From: Variovorax sp. PMC12
Lineage (GTDB): Bacteria > Pseudomonadota > Gammaproteobacteria > Burkholderiales > Burkholderiaceae_C
DNA length: 64,000 nucleotides
Reading direction: 5' to 3'
Assembly (NCBI RefSeq): GCF_003019815.1
Contig: NZ_CP027773.1
Span: forward strand, 5,635,501 to 5,699,500
The stretch's first letter is position 1. Each line of letters begins with the position of its first letter. A program made the position numbers and the translations under genes. The notes under the pieces were generated by a model, which had not been told where the DNA came from, searched no databases, and saw nothing but the letters and a program-made list of their open reading frames with translations. Below, piece by piece: positions 17,294 to 26,102 of this stretch.

Positions 17294-17351
17294 GAGCAAG
17301 GCACCCCGTCGGCCTGATCGCACCCCCAAAAGAGCGCCTGAAAGAAAAGCG

Positions 17352-18707
17352 CTAAGCAGCCAACCGCTGCACAGCCCGTCCACCAGGACGCGCCAACCCG
17401 AGGTGATCGCGTAATGTGCGCCCCTCGTAGTCCTTGCGGAAGATTCCGCGCTTCTGCAGGATCGGCACCACGCCGTCGACGAAGTCCTGCAACCCGTGCG
17501 GCAGAGCATCGGGCATCAGGTTGAAGCCATCGGCAGCTCCGGCCCTGAACCAGCGTTCGATGTCGTCGGCAATCTGCTCCGGTGTGCCGACGATCACGCG
17601 GTGCCCGCCGCCGCCCGCCAGCTCGCGGATCAGCTGGCGCACCGTGTAGCCGTGCGTGCGGCCGGCCGCCACCACGGCGTTGAAAAAAGTGTGGTTGCCG
17701 TTGCCATTGGCCGGCAGCGGCAGGTCGTCGGGCAGGCGCTCGTCGAGCTTCAGCCGGTCGGGCGTGACGCCCAGCGTGCCGGCGATGCGCGTCAGGCTGT
17801 AGTCCCACGGAATCAGGTCGACCAGTTCGTCGCGGCGGCGCAGCGCCTCTGCCTCTGTGCTGCCGACGATGGTGGTCAGGCCCGCGAGCACCTTCACCGC
17901 GTCGGGGCCGCGGCCGAGTTCGGCGGCGCGCGTCTTCAAGGCGCGCGCGTACGCCAGAGACTCCTCGAACGATTGCGACGCCGAGAACACCGCCTCCGCA
18001 TGGCGCGACGCCAGCTCGCGGCCGTCGGCCGATGCGCCGGCTTGCACCAGCACCGGGTGCCCCTGCGGCGGGCGCGGCAGGTTCAGCGGACCCTGCACCG
18101 CGAAATGCTCGCCGCGGTGCGCGATGGCGTGCACCTTGGCCGTGTCGATGAAGCTGCCCGTGGCCTTGTTGCCGATGAAGGCATCGTCTTCCCAGCTGTC
18201 CCACAGCGCCTTCACGATGTCGGTGAACTCCGCGGCGCGCGCATAGCGCTTCGCATGGTCGGGCACCGCGTCGAGGCCGAAGTTGCGCGCCGACGGCAGG
18301 TCGGCCGTCGTCACCACGTTCCAGCCCGCGCGGCCGCCGCTTACATGGTCGAGCGTGGCGAAGCGGCGGGCGATGTTGTAGGGCTCGTTGTAGCTGGTCG
18401 AGGCCGTCGCGATCAGGCCGATGTGCGTGGTGGCGGCGGCCACGCAGGCCAGCAGCACCGTGGGCTCCAGCGCGGTGATCGGGCGGAAGTGGATCTGGTC
18501 CACGATGGCCGCGTTGTCCGCGAGGAACACTGCGTCTAGCTTGGCCGCCTCGGCGATCTGCGCGGTGCGGATGTAGTGCTGGATGTCCGCAAAGGCCCAC
18601 GGGTCGCTCTCCGGCAGGCGCCAGGCCGAAGGCACGAAGCCCGAGTGCAGGATGTTGACGTTCAGGTGCAGCTGGCGCGGCCGGTGGCCGGGGTTCGAAG
18701 CGCTCAT
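17352..18707 (-). CDS. FMN-dependent monooxygenase, NtaA/SnaA/DszA family
   Basis: 451-residue luciferase-like flavin monooxygenase. Family features: N-terminal H-L-N-V-N-I-L-H-S-G, G-L-I-A-T-A-S-T-S-Y-N-E-P-Y-N, R-F-A-T-L-D-H-V-S-G-G-R-A-G-W-N-V-V-T-T, and V-L-V-Q-A-G-A-S-A-D-G-R. Relatives oxidise organosulfur compounds, nitrilotriacetate or EDTA using FMNH2 from a separate reductase, which is not seen here. The start ATG at 18707 overlaps the stop of the upstream metQ-like gene as ATGA, so the two are translationally coupled; this points to use of an imported sulfur compound. Confidence 0.9.
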   Translation of the reverse strand: MSASNPGHRPRQLHLNVNILHSGFVPSAWRLPESDPWAFADIQHYIRTAQIAEAAKLDAVFLADNAAIVDQIHFRPITALEPTVLLACVAAATTHIGLIATASTSYNEPYNIARRFATLDHVSGGRAGWNVVTTADLPSARNFGLDAVPDHAKRYARAAEFTDIVKALWDSWEDDAFIGNKATGSFIDTAKVHAIAHRGEHFAVQGPLNLPRPPQGHPVLVQAGASADGRELASRHAEAVFSASQSFEESLAYARALKTRAAELGRGPDAVKVLAGLTTIVGSTEAEALRRRDELVDLIPWDYSLTRIAGTLGVTPDRLKLDERLPDDLPLPANGNGNHTFFNAVVAAGRTHGYTVRQLIRELAGGGGHRVIVGTPEQIADDIERWFRAGAADGFNLMPDALPHGLQDFVDGVVPILQKRGIFRKDYEGRTLRDHLGLARPGGRAVQRLAA

Positions 18708-19537
18708 TGGGCGAAGTAGTCGGGCAGGCGGTAGCCGGCCCAGGTCGGGTTGGCCTTGAAGAAGCGCTGGAACTCGGGCGACTGGTAGGCCGCGGCGATG
18801 TCTTTCGCGAACTTGGCGTTCTCGTTGCTGCGCTTGACTGCCACCACGTTGACGTAGGGCAGCGTCATGTCTTCGAGCTTGAGCGCCTCGGTGAGCTTCA
18901 GCCCCGAGGCCACCGCGAAGTTGCCCTGCACGGCGGCAATGTCGGCATCGGCCAGCGAGCGTGGGGCTTGCGCGGCTTCGAGCGGCACCAGCTTCAGGCG
19001 CTTGGGATTGGTCGCTATGTCGCGCTCCGACACCGCGATCGGACTCACGCCCGGCTTGAGCGTGACCCAGCCGATGGCCGCAAGGATGTTGAGCGCGCGC
19101 GCCGCGTTCACCGGGTCCGAAGGCAGCGTGACGGTGGCGCCGTCGGGCACCGCGTCGACCGACTTGTGGCGCTGCGAATACAGGCCCATGGGCGGCGTCG
19201 GCACATGCACGATGGGCACCAGGTCGAAGCCCTGCTGCTTGTTGGTGGCGCTGAGATACAGCGTGTGCTGGAAGATGTTGGCGTCGATCTGCCCGCGCTC
19301 CACGGCGTCGTTGGGCTGCACGCCCTGGCTGAACTCGACGTACTTGACGGTGTAGCCCAGCCTCTTCAGCTGGGGCTCGATGCCGTTGGTGAAGGCGTCG
19401 CGATACGGGCCGGGCATGAAGCCCACGCGCAGGTCGGCGGCCTGGGCCGACACGTGGATGAACAGGCCCAGCGCAAGGCTGCCGAGCAGCGAGGCGGACC
19501 AGCGTGCCAGCGAGGGCGCGCGCAACTGAAAACGCAT
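18704..19537 (-). CDS. NlpA/MetQ-family substrate-binding protein coupled to the monooxygenase
   Basis: 277 residues from the ATG at 19537 (an ATG three codons earlier is possible). Signal peptide ends near V-S-A-Q-A-A-D, without a lipobox. Family blocks: F-M-P-G-P-Y-R-D-A-F, V-E-F-S-Q-G-V-Q-P-N-D-A, G-Q-I-D-A-N-I-F-Q-H-T, L-P-S-D-P-V-N-A-A-R-A-L. It diverges clearly from the two other MetQ-like proteins in the window. No ATPase or permease gene adjoins it, so it may use the nearby MetNI or a remote pair. Downstream ATGA overlap with the flavin monooxygenase gene. Confidence 0.88.
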   Translation of the reverse strand: MRFQLRAPSLARWSASLLGSLALGLFIHVSAQAADLRVGFMPGPYRDAFTNGIEPQLKRLGYTVKYVEFSQGVQPNDAVERGQIDANIFQHTLYLSATNKQQGFDLVPIVHVPTPPMGLYSQRHKSVDAVPDGATVTLPSDPVNAARALNILAAIGWVTLKPGVSPIAVSERDIATNPKRLKLVPLEAAQAPRSLADADIAAVQGNFAVASGLKLTEALKLEDMTLPYVNVVAVKRSNENAKFAKDIAAAYQSPEFQRFFKANPTWAGYRLPDYFAQ

Positions 19538-19645
19538 GACGGGCAACTCCGGGAAGCAAACAAAGAGAGCTGGGCACTCTAGGTCGCGCCGCCGGCCGTG
19601 CGAACGAAGATTCGCGCGCTTGGTTATCCGCTGGCCAAATATCCG

Positions 19646-20548
19646 TCAGCCGGTCGAGCCTTCGCGCTTGAGGAAATCCACGAAGGCCCGCAGCGGCGCG
19701 GGCATGTGCGTGCGGCTCGGGTAATACAGGAACGGCCCCGAGAAGCTCTGCCACCAGTCCTCGAGCACCGGCACCAGCGTGCCGCGGTCGATGGAGGGGC
19801 GCAGGTATTCATCGAAGGTGTAGATCAGGCCCAGCCCGGCTTCGGCGGCGTGCAGTTCGAGGCTGAGCATCGACGCAACCAGCGGGCCGGTCGGCGTGAT
19901 CTTGACGGCCTTGCCTTTGCGCACGAAACCCCATGCCGCGAGTACGCCGCTCTGGAAGCGGTGGGCGATGCAGGCGTGCTTCAGCAGGTCGGTCGGGTGC
20001 CTGGGCGTGCCGTGCTTCGCCAGGTAGCCGGGCGAAGCGGCGGCCACGAAGCGCTGCGTGCGCGGGCCCAGCGGCACGGCGATCATGTCGCGGGCAATGC
20101 TCTCGTCGTAGCGGATGCCGGCGTCGAAGCCCGCCGCGAGCACGTCGATGAAGGTGTCGTTGGTCGTCACTTCGAGCGTGATGCCCGGGTGCGCGTGCAG
20201 GAAGCTGCTGGCCAGCGGCGGCAGCACGCGCTGCGCCACGATGGTCGGCACGTTCAGCCGCAGCGTGCCGGTGGGGCTGTCGCGAAAACTGTTGAGCGTG
20301 TCGAGCGCGCCGGCAATGTCGTCGAGCGCTGGCGAGATGCGGTCGAGCAGGCGCTGGCCCGCTTCGGTCGGCGTGACGCTGCGCGTGGTGCGGTTCAGCA
20401 GCCGCACGCCGAGCTGCGCTTCGAGCCGGCGCATCGCCTCGCTGAGCGAGGAGGGCGACACGCCGCGCAGCGCCGCGGCACCGCGAAAGCCGCGCGCCCG
20501 CGTCACCGCCACGAAGGCGCCCAGGTCCGAGAGGTCGGGTTCGTTCAT
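19646..20548 (-). CDS. LysR-family transcriptional regulator
   Basis: 300 residues. N-terminal winged HTH (A-F-V-A-V-T-R-A-R-G-F-R-G-A-A, then S-L-S-E-A-M-R-R-L-E-A-Q-L-G-V-R-L-L-N-R-T-T-R) followed by a substrate-binding domain of the CrgA/AaeR-like subgroup (L-R-L-N-V-P, G-F-D-A-G-I-R). Start at 20548 fits the usual first residues of this family; upstream codons in frame are non-coding in character. Divergent from the aldo/keto reductase gene 128 bp away, which is its likely target. Confidence 0.92.
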   Translation of the reverse strand: MNEPDLSDLGAFVAVTRARGFRGAAALRGVSPSSLSEAMRRLEAQLGVRLLNRTTRSVTPTEAGQRLLDRISPALDDIAGALDTLNSFRDSPTGTLRLNVPTIVAQRVLPPLASSFLHAHPGITLEVTTNDTFIDVLAAGFDAGIRYDESIARDMIAVPLGPRTQRFVAAASPGYLAKHGTPRHPTDLLKHACIAHRFQSGVLAAWGFVRKGKAVKITPTGPLVASMLSLELHAAEAGLGLIYTFDEYLRPSIDRGTLVPVLEDWWQSFSGPFLYYPSRTHMPAPLRAFVDFLKREGSTG

Positions 20549-20676
20549 GGCCTGATTGTGCTTTTTTCCGCACAACCCGTGCGGAGGCGGACGGATTATC
20601 GAACGGGGCGTTTCCTTCCAGACTACCTCCCATGCCGCTCGCAACCGCACGCGGCCCCTCTGAAAGGATCGTCACC

Positions 20677-21687
20677 ATGAACACCCTCCAACTCGGCGCC
20701 ACCGGCCCGCAAGTCTCCGCCTTCGGGCTCGGCTGCATGGGCATGTCGGGCATGTACGGCCCGTCCGACCGCGCGGAAAGCATCGCCACCATCCACGCCG
20801 CCATGGATGCGGGCGTCACCCTGCTGGACACCGGCGACTTCTACGGCAGCGGCCACAACGAGATGCTGATCGGCGAAGCGCTGAAGGGCATGAAGGGCTC
20901 GCAGCGCGACGCGGCGTTGCTGAGCGTGAAGTTCGGCGCCATGCGCGACCCGGCCGGCGGCTGGATCGGCTACGACGCGCGGCCCGCGGCGGTGAAGAAC
21001 TTCGCCACCTACTCGCTCCAGCGTCTGGGCGTTGACCACATCGACGTGTACCGCCCCGCGCGGCTCGATGCGAACGTGCCCATCGAAGACACCATCGGCG
21101 CCATCGCCGACCTGGTGAAGGCGGGCTACGTGCGCCACATCGGGCTCTCCGAAGTGGGCTCGCAGACGATTCGCAGAGCGGCGGCGGTGCACCCGATCTG
21201 CGACCTGCAGATCGAGTATTCGCTGATCTCGCGCGGCATCGAGGACGACATCCTCTCGACCTGCCGCGAGCTGGGCATTGCCATTACCGCCTACGGCGTG
21301 CTTTCGCGCGGCCTGATCAGCGGGCACTGGACGAAGGACAGCGCGGGCGCCAAGGATTTCCGCGCGCACAGCCCGCGCTTCCAGGGCGAGAACGCGGAGC
21401 GCAACCTCGCGCTGGTCGATGCGCTGCGCAAGATCGCCGATGCCAGGGGCGTGACGGTGGCGCAGATCGCCATCGCGTGGGTGGCGGCGCAGGGCGATGA
21501 CATCGTGCCGCTGATCGGCGCGCGGCAGCGCACGCGGCTCGACGAGGCGCTGGGCGCGTCGAGCGTGCGGCTCACGGCCGACGATCTGGCGGCCATCGAG
21601 CGCGCGGTGCCCAAGGGCGCTGCGGCCGGCGACCGCTATGCGGCGGCGCAGATGGCGACGCTGGACAGCGAGCCGCGCCGCGGCTGA
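20677..21687 (+). CDS. Aldo/keto reductase-like protein with altered catalytic tetrad
   Basis: 336 residues, (beta/alpha)8 NADPH-dependent oxidoreductase family, similar to the YakC/AKR13 group. Tetrad residues: Asp and Tyr present in D-T-G-D-F-Y-G, Lys present in S-V-K-F-G. The usual histidine of the D-x-Y-Y-x-H-R motif is replaced: the segment reads I-D-V-Y-R-P-A-R-L-D, with Ala at the His position. Cofactor segment near the C-terminus (V-P-L-I-G-A-R) is intact. Divergent from the LysR gene, which probably controls it. The substrate is unknown. Confidence 0.88.
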   Translation: MNTLQLGATGPQVSAFGLGCMGMSGMYGPSDRAESIATIHAAMDAGVTLLDTGDFYGSGHNEMLIGEALKGMKGSQRDAALLSVKFGAMRDPAGGWIGYDARPAAVKNFATYSLQRLGVDHIDVYRPARLDANVPIEDTIGAIADLVKAGYVRHIGLSEVGSQTIRRAAAVHPICDLQIEYSLISRGIEDDILSTCRELGIAITAYGVLSRGLISGHWTKDSAGAKDFRAHSPRFQGENAERNLALVDALRKIADARGVTVAQIAIAWVAAQGDDIVPLIGARQRTRLDEALGASSVRLTADDLAAIERAVPKGAAAGDRYAAAQMATLDSEPRRG

Positions 21688-21696
21688 GCAGCAGGC

Positions 21697-22626
21697 TCAG
21701 TCCGCCAGGAATTCCTCGATCATCCGCGCCACGCGCTGCGGCTGGTCGTGGTGCAGCATGTGGCCCGCGTCTTCCAGCCGCTCGATGCGCGCGGCGGGCA
21801 CGGACTTCAGCCGCTCGTGGAATTCGTCGAGCGTGTAGCGGTTCTTCCACCAGCCGTGCAGGCTGTCGTCGGAGGCCTCGACCATCAGCAGCGGCGCGGT
21901 GATGCGGGCGTACAGCGCCAGCGTCTCGTCCACGCGGAAGATGTGCGCGTTGACGATCTTGTGCGCCGCGTCGCCCAGGATCTGCCAGCGCTCGCTGCCG
22001 TCGGGCTGCGCATGGTTCACCGACCAGTGGCTGGCGAGCCAGTTGGCCTTGTCGGGCGTGAGCCGCGGGTTGGTCTTCATCAGGCGCCGGGCCACGCCGT
22101 CCACTGCCGAATAGCCGGCCAGCGCCATCTCGCCGCGGTGCAGGCGCTTGAGTTCGTCGATCCACTGGCCGTAGCGCGCGGGCGCTTCTTCCGGCTTGCG
22201 CGCGGGCATGCCGAAGCCTTCGAGGTTGACCAGGCGGCGGATGCGCTCCGGCCGCACGCCCGCGTAGTGCATGACGACGTTGCCGCCCATGCTGTGGCCG
22301 ACGAGGTCGATCTGCCTGGCACTTTCTCCTTCGCCGGCGTAGTGGTCCAGCAGCCATTCGAGGTCCGCCAGGTAGTCGGCGAGCCAGTAGTTGTCGACGC
22401 CGCCGCCGTCGGTCAGGCCGAAGCCGCGCCAGTCGGGCGCGATGATGAAGCGGTCTTCCTCCATGGCGTCGACCACGAACTGCCAGGACGCCGCCACGTC
22501 CATCCAGCCGTGCACCAGCACCAGGGGAGGGCGCGCGTCGGAGGGCTGGCCCCAGAGGCGCACGTGGTAGCTGAGGTTGCGCACGGGCACGAATTCGCTG
22601 CGGGAGGGGCGGAGGGCTTGGTACAT
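21697..22626 (-). CDS. Alpha/beta hydrolase
   Basis: 309-residue cytoplasmic hydrolase of the alpha/beta fold. Oxyanion-hole motif V-H-G-W-M-D, nucleophile elbow G-H-S-M-G-G, acid in the V-E-A-S-D-D region, and catalytic histidine in D-A-G-H-M-L-H. No signal peptide. Start at 22626 because the frame upstream crosses other genes. Lies between, and opposite in strand to, two aldo/keto reductase genes; substrate not predictable. Confidence 0.88.
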   Translation of the reverse strand: MYQALRPSRSEFVPVRNLSYHVRLWGQPSDARPPLVLVHGWMDVAASWQFVVDAMEEDRFIIAPDWRGFGLTDGGGVDNYWLADYLADLEWLLDHYAGEGESARQIDLVGHSMGGNVVMHYAGVRPERIRRLVNLEGFGMPARKPEEAPARYGQWIDELKRLHRGEMALAGYSAVDGVARRLMKTNPRLTPDKANWLASHWSVNHAQPDGSERWQILGDAAHKIVNAHIFRVDETLALYARITAPLLMVEASDDSLHGWWKNRYTLDEFHERLKSVPAARIERLEDAGHMLHHDQPQRVARMIEEFLAD

Positions 22627-22752
22627 GGGCGTCGATGATAAAGAGGCCTTTGTGCTGACGCAGTCCGGCACAGGACAGCGGGCGGGTGCGCAACGCTCGG
22701 GTTTTGATGGGGCGGCCAGCAGGCCATGGGTCGGGGCGGTAGCATCCCGCGC

Positions 22753-23814
22753 ATGAAAAAGATCCAACTCGGTCAAAGCGACCTGCACGTCACCCCGATC
22801 TGCCTCGGCACGATGACCTTCGGCGAACAAGTCGACGAACCCACTTCGCATGCCATCCTGAGCCGCTCGCTCGAGCGCGGCGTCGACTTCATCGACACCG
22901 CCGAGATGTACTCGGTGCCCACGCGCAAGGAAACCTACACAATCACCGAAACCATCATCGGCAACTGGTTCGCCGCCAACCCCGGCGCGCGCGAGAAGCT
23001 GGTGGTCGCGACCAAGGTGGCGGGCCCCTCGCGCGGCATGCCCTGGGTGCGCGAAGGCAGCGGCATGACGGCGGCCGACATCGAGGCTTCTTGCAACGCC
23101 AGCCTGAAGCGCCTGAAGACCGACGTCATCGACCTGTACCAGATCCACTGGCCGGAGCGCCATGTGCCGCTGTTCGGCAACATCTACTACGACCCGGCCA
23201 AGGAAAGCTCGAAGACGCCGATCCTCGAGCAGCTCGAAGCGCTGGGCAAGCTGGTGAAGGCCGGCAAGGTGCGCGCCATCGGCCTGTCGAACGAAACGCC
23301 CTACGGCGTGCACGAATTCGTGCGGCTGGCCGAGCAGCACGGCCTGCCGCGCGTGGCGACGGTGCAGAACGTGTACAGCCTCATCAGCCGCGGCCACGAG
23401 AACGCGCTGGACGAGACCATGCACCGGCTGAACGTGTCGCTGCTGGCTTACTCGCCGCTGGCCTTCGGCCTGCTGACCGGCAAGTACGACCAGAGCGGCA
23501 TCGAAGGGCCGGATGCGCCCAAGGGCGCGCGCATCTCGAGCTACGAGTCGGTGCGCAAGCAGCGCTGGGGCCGGCCCGATTCGCTGCGCGCGGCCAAGCG
23601 CTACAACCAGCTGGCACGCGACAACGGCCTGACGCCGACGCAACTGGCGCTGGCCTTCTGCTACACCAAGTGGCAGGTGGCGAGCACGATCATCGGCGTG
23701 ACGTCGGTGGCGCAGCTGGATGAAGACCTGGACGTGTACGGCACCACGCTGTCTCCCGAGATCCTGGCCGAGATCGACAAGATCCGCTGGGAGATTCGCG
23801 ACCCCGCGGCCTGA
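22753..23814 (+). CDS. Tas-like NADP(H)-dependent aldo/keto reductase
   Basis: 353 residues, close to E. coli Tas (346). Complete tetrad: D-T-A-E-M-Y-S (Asp, Tyr), A-T-K-V-A-G (Lys) and Y-Q-I-H-W-P (His). Additional Tas-type segments: V-P-L-F-G and S-L-I-S-R-G-H-E-N-A-L-D-E. Start at 22753; an upstream in-frame start adds nine residues without family similarity. Substrate not known for this group. Confidence 0.9.
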   Translation: MKKIQLGQSDLHVTPICLGTMTFGEQVDEPTSHAILSRSLERGVDFIDTAEMYSVPTRKETYTITETIIGNWFAANPGAREKLVVATKVAGPSRGMPWVREGSGMTAADIEASCNASLKRLKTDVIDLYQIHWPERHVPLFGNIYYDPAKESSKTPILEQLEALGKLVKAGKVRAIGLSNETPYGVHEFVRLAEQHGLPRVATVQNVYSLISRGHENALDETMHRLNVSLLAYSPLAFGLLTGKYDQSGIEGPDAPKGARISSYESVRKQRWGRPDSLRAAKRYNQLARDNGLTPTQLALAFCYTKWQVASTIIGVTSVAQLDEDLDVYGTTLSPEILAEIDKIRWEIRDPAA

Positions 23815-23897
23815 AGCTGGCAGGGGTGTGATACGGCAAAGTTTTCGTGGAACACCAAGTTTTCTGAAGCCATCCTGAACCCGCAATTGCCACCGAG

Positions 23898-24392
23898 ATG
23901 GCCAAGAAAAGCACCCATACCTCCGAGACGCCCGCCACCCAGCTGCTGCGCGCGCACAAGATCGCCTTCAGCGAGCACCCTTACGAATACGTGGAGCACG
24001 GCGGCGCGCAGCGCGGCGCCGAGATGCTCGGGCTCGACCCGTTCACCGTCATCAAGACCCTGGTCATGCAGGACCAGGACGCCAAGCCGCTGATCGTGCT
24101 GATGCACGGCAACCGCACGGTGTCGACCAAGAACCTCGCGCGGCAGATCGGCGCCAAGTCGGTCGAGCCTTGCAAGCCCGAGGTGGCGCAGCGCCACAGC
24201 GGCTACATGGTGGGCGGCACCTCGCCGTTCGGCACGCGGCGCGAGATGCCGGTGTATGTGGAGGCGGCCATCCTCGAGCTGCCGAGGATCGTGCTCAACG
24301 GCGGGCGGCGCGGCTACCTGATCGGCATCGATCCGCGGGTGTGCGTGGACCTGCTGGGCGCCAGACCCGTGCGATGTGCGCTGGCAGAATAG
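23898..24392 (+). CDS. ybaK: Cys-tRNA(Pro)/YbaK-type deacylase
   Basis: 164 residues. Trans-editing enzyme that hydrolyses mischarged Cys-tRNA(Pro). The catalytic lysine lies in V-I-K-T-L-V-M and the active-site loop in G-G-T-S-P-F-G, both diagnostic for YbaK/EbsC rather than ProX. Ends N-G-G-R-R-G-Y-L-I-G-I-D-P, also typical. Cytoplasmic. Upstream of plsY by 44 bp. Confidence 0.92.
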   Translation: MAKKSTHTSETPATQLLRAHKIAFSEHPYEYVEHGGAQRGAEMLGLDPFTVIKTLVMQDQDAKPLIVLMHGNRTVSTKNLARQIGAKSVEPCKPEVAQRHSGYMVGGTSPFGTRREMPVYVEAAILELPRIVLNGGRRGYLIGIDPRVCVDLLGARPVRCALAE

Positions 24393-24436
24393 CCGGCGCC
24401 AGATAGAACAACAACCATCCCTCGCGGAGTGCCGTC

Positions 24437-25075
24437 TTGAGTTTCACCTTGCCTTCCATCATTGCCATCGTGGCGTCTTACCTGATCGGCTCGCTGTCCT
24501 TCGCGGTCATCGTGAGCAAGGCGCTCGGCATGGCCGATCCGCGCAGCTACGGCAGCAAGAACCCCGGCGCCACCAACGTGCTGCGCTCGGGCAACAAGGG
24601 CGCGGCACTTGCCACGCTGCTGCTGGACGCGCTCAAGGGCTGGGTGCCGGTGTTCCTCATTCACCAGTTCGGCGCGCAATGGGGGCTGGGGGCGGGCGTT
24701 GCCGCGCTGGCCGGCCTCGCAGCCTTCCTGGGCCATCTCTACCCGGTGTTCTTCGGCTTCCAGGGTGGCAAGGGCGTGGCCACGGCGGCCGGCGTGCTGG
24801 TGGGCATCGCGCCCTGGCTGGGGCTCGCCACCGGCGCCACCTGGCTGATCATCGCGATCTTCTTCCGCTATTCGTCGCTGTCGTCATTGGTGGCGGCATT
24901 CTTCGCGCCGGCCTACTATCTGATCGGCGGCGGCATTGCCTGGCCGCTCGACCGCACGGTGCTGGTCGCCCTCGTCGTCATGAGCCTGCTGCTGATCTGG
25001 CGGCACCGCGAAAACATCCGCCGGCTCGCGGCCGGCACGGAGTCGAAGCTCGGCTCCAGGAAAAAGAAAGACTGA
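24437..25075 (+). CDS. plsY: Acyl-phosphate:glycerol-3-phosphate acyltransferase
   Basis: 212-residue inner-membrane enzyme making lysophosphatidic acid from acyl-phosphate. Signatures: S-Y-L-I-G-S near the N-terminus, G-S-K-N-P-G-A-T-N-V-L-R, D-x-L-K-G, G-H-x-Y-P-V-F and G-G-K-G-V-A-T; about five membrane segments. TTG start at 24437 is preceded by a GGAG-type ribosome binding site; no better ATG exists at the expected position. Basic C-terminal tail K-K-K. Confidence 0.95.
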   Translation: MSFTLPSIIAIVASYLIGSLSFAVIVSKALGMADPRSYGSKNPGATNVLRSGNKGAALATLLLDALKGWVPVFLIHQFGAQWGLGAGVAALAGLAAFLGHLYPVFFGFQGGKGVATAAGVLVGIAPWLGLATGATWLIIAIFFRYSSLSSLVAAFFAPAYYLIGGGIAWPLDRTVLVALVVMSLLLIWRHRENIRRLAAGTESKLGSRKKKD

Positions 25076-25084
25076 AAGAAAACC

Positions 25085-25438
25085 ATGGCCTCCATCACCC
25101 GCTTCCACGTCGGCCCGCGCCTCTCCGAAACCGCCGTGCACAACGGCACCATCTATCTCGCGGGCCAGGTGCCCGACGACACCACGCAGGACATCCGCGG
25201 CCAGACCGCGCAGGTTCTGGCCATGGTCGACCGCCTGCTGGCGGAGGCCGGCAGCGACAAGTCGCGCATTCTCATGACGCAGATCTTCCTGGCCGACATC
25301 GGCGACATCACGGCCATGAACGAGGTGTGGGACGCCTGGATTCCGGCCGGCAACACGCCGCCGCGCGCGACCGTGCAGGCCAAGATGGCCAATGCGGCCT
25401 ACAAGATCGAGATCGTGGTGACGGCCGCGCAGCCCTGA
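25085..25438 (+). CDS. RidA/YjgF-family imine deaminase-like protein
   Basis: 117 residues. RidA family proteins hydrolyse reactive enamines/imines such as 2-aminoacrylate. Seen here: the N-terminal strand A-V-H-N-G-T-I-Y-L-A-G-Q-V, the arginine in P-P-R-A-T-V-Q-A that binds the substrate carboxylate, and I-E-I-V-V-T-A near the end. It belongs to a divergent RidA subgroup; activity on imines likely but not certain. 9 bp after plsY. Confidence 0.85.
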   Translation: MASITRFHVGPRLSETAVHNGTIYLAGQVPDDTTQDIRGQTAQVLAMVDRLLAEAGSDKSRILMTQIFLADIGDITAMNEVWDAWIPAGNTPPRATVQAKMANAAYKIEIVVTAAQP

Positions 25439-25447
25439 CGCCGGGCT

Positions 25448-26092
25448 TCAATAGCGTTTTTCAAGGACCATCTGGTCCGCGTCGCGCCGCATCGAAAAGC
25501 GGTTGATGAAGCTGTTGCCCAGCAGCACGAAGGGCATCGACTGCTGCGAGACCACGGCGTCGATGTCGTACACCTCGACGTCGCCCACGCGCACGGACTG
25601 CAGCCGCAGCTTGTAGCCCGAAGTCGTGCCGTTGGCGGTGCCGATCTGCACCGGCTGGCCCTTGCTGTAGTCCAGCCCGATGCGTTGCGCATCGGCCGCC
25701 GACATGGCCACGCTGGTCGCGCCCGTGTCGAGCATGAACGTCACGGCCCGCCCGTTGATGGCGCCCTGCGTCATGAAGTGCCCGCGGCTGTCGGCCGACA
25801 GCACGACGCGGCTGCCGCCGCCCGAGCCGCCTCCGCCGCCGCCGATGCTCACCGGCGTGTCCATGCGCAGGTTGACGCGCTTGCCGTCGAGCTCGACCAC
25901 CGCCTGCTCGGACTGCAGCGACACGAGCTTCACGCCCTGGAAAGTTTCGCCGACCGCCACCGTCTTGGGCGGGGCGCCGTTCACGATCAGGATCGCGCGG
26001 CTGCCGATGGTGCCGGTCAGGGTGACCGAGCCGGCGGCGTGCGCCACGGCGGCCGCAGCCAGGAGCTGCGCCGCGACGACGAGCGCTTTCAT
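25448..26092 (-). CDS. Retropepsin-like aspartic protease (TIGR02281-type), exported
   Basis: 214 residues with a signal peptide (residues 1-19, ending A-H-A-A). N-terminal half is a small beta-rich domain; a glycine run (G-G-G-G-G-G-S-G-G-G) links it to a single-domain retropepsin fold with the active-site D-T-G-A-T-S near residue 126 and the closing hydrophobic-G motif L-L-G-N-S-F. One catalytic aspartate means it should work as a dimer in the periplasm. Substrate unknown. Confidence 0.85.
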   Translation of the reverse strand: MKALVVAAQLLAAAAVAHAAGSVTLTGTIGSRAILIVNGAPPKTVAVGETFQGVKLVSLQSEQAVVELDGKRVNLRMDTPVSIGGGGGGSGGGSRVVLSADSRGHFMTQGAINGRAVTFMLDTGATSVAMSAADAQRIGLDYSKGQPVQIGTANGTTSGYKLRLQSVRVGDVEVYDIDAVVSQQSMPFVLLGNSFINRFSMRRDADQMVLEKRY

Positions 26093-26102
26093 GGAGCGGG
26101 GC

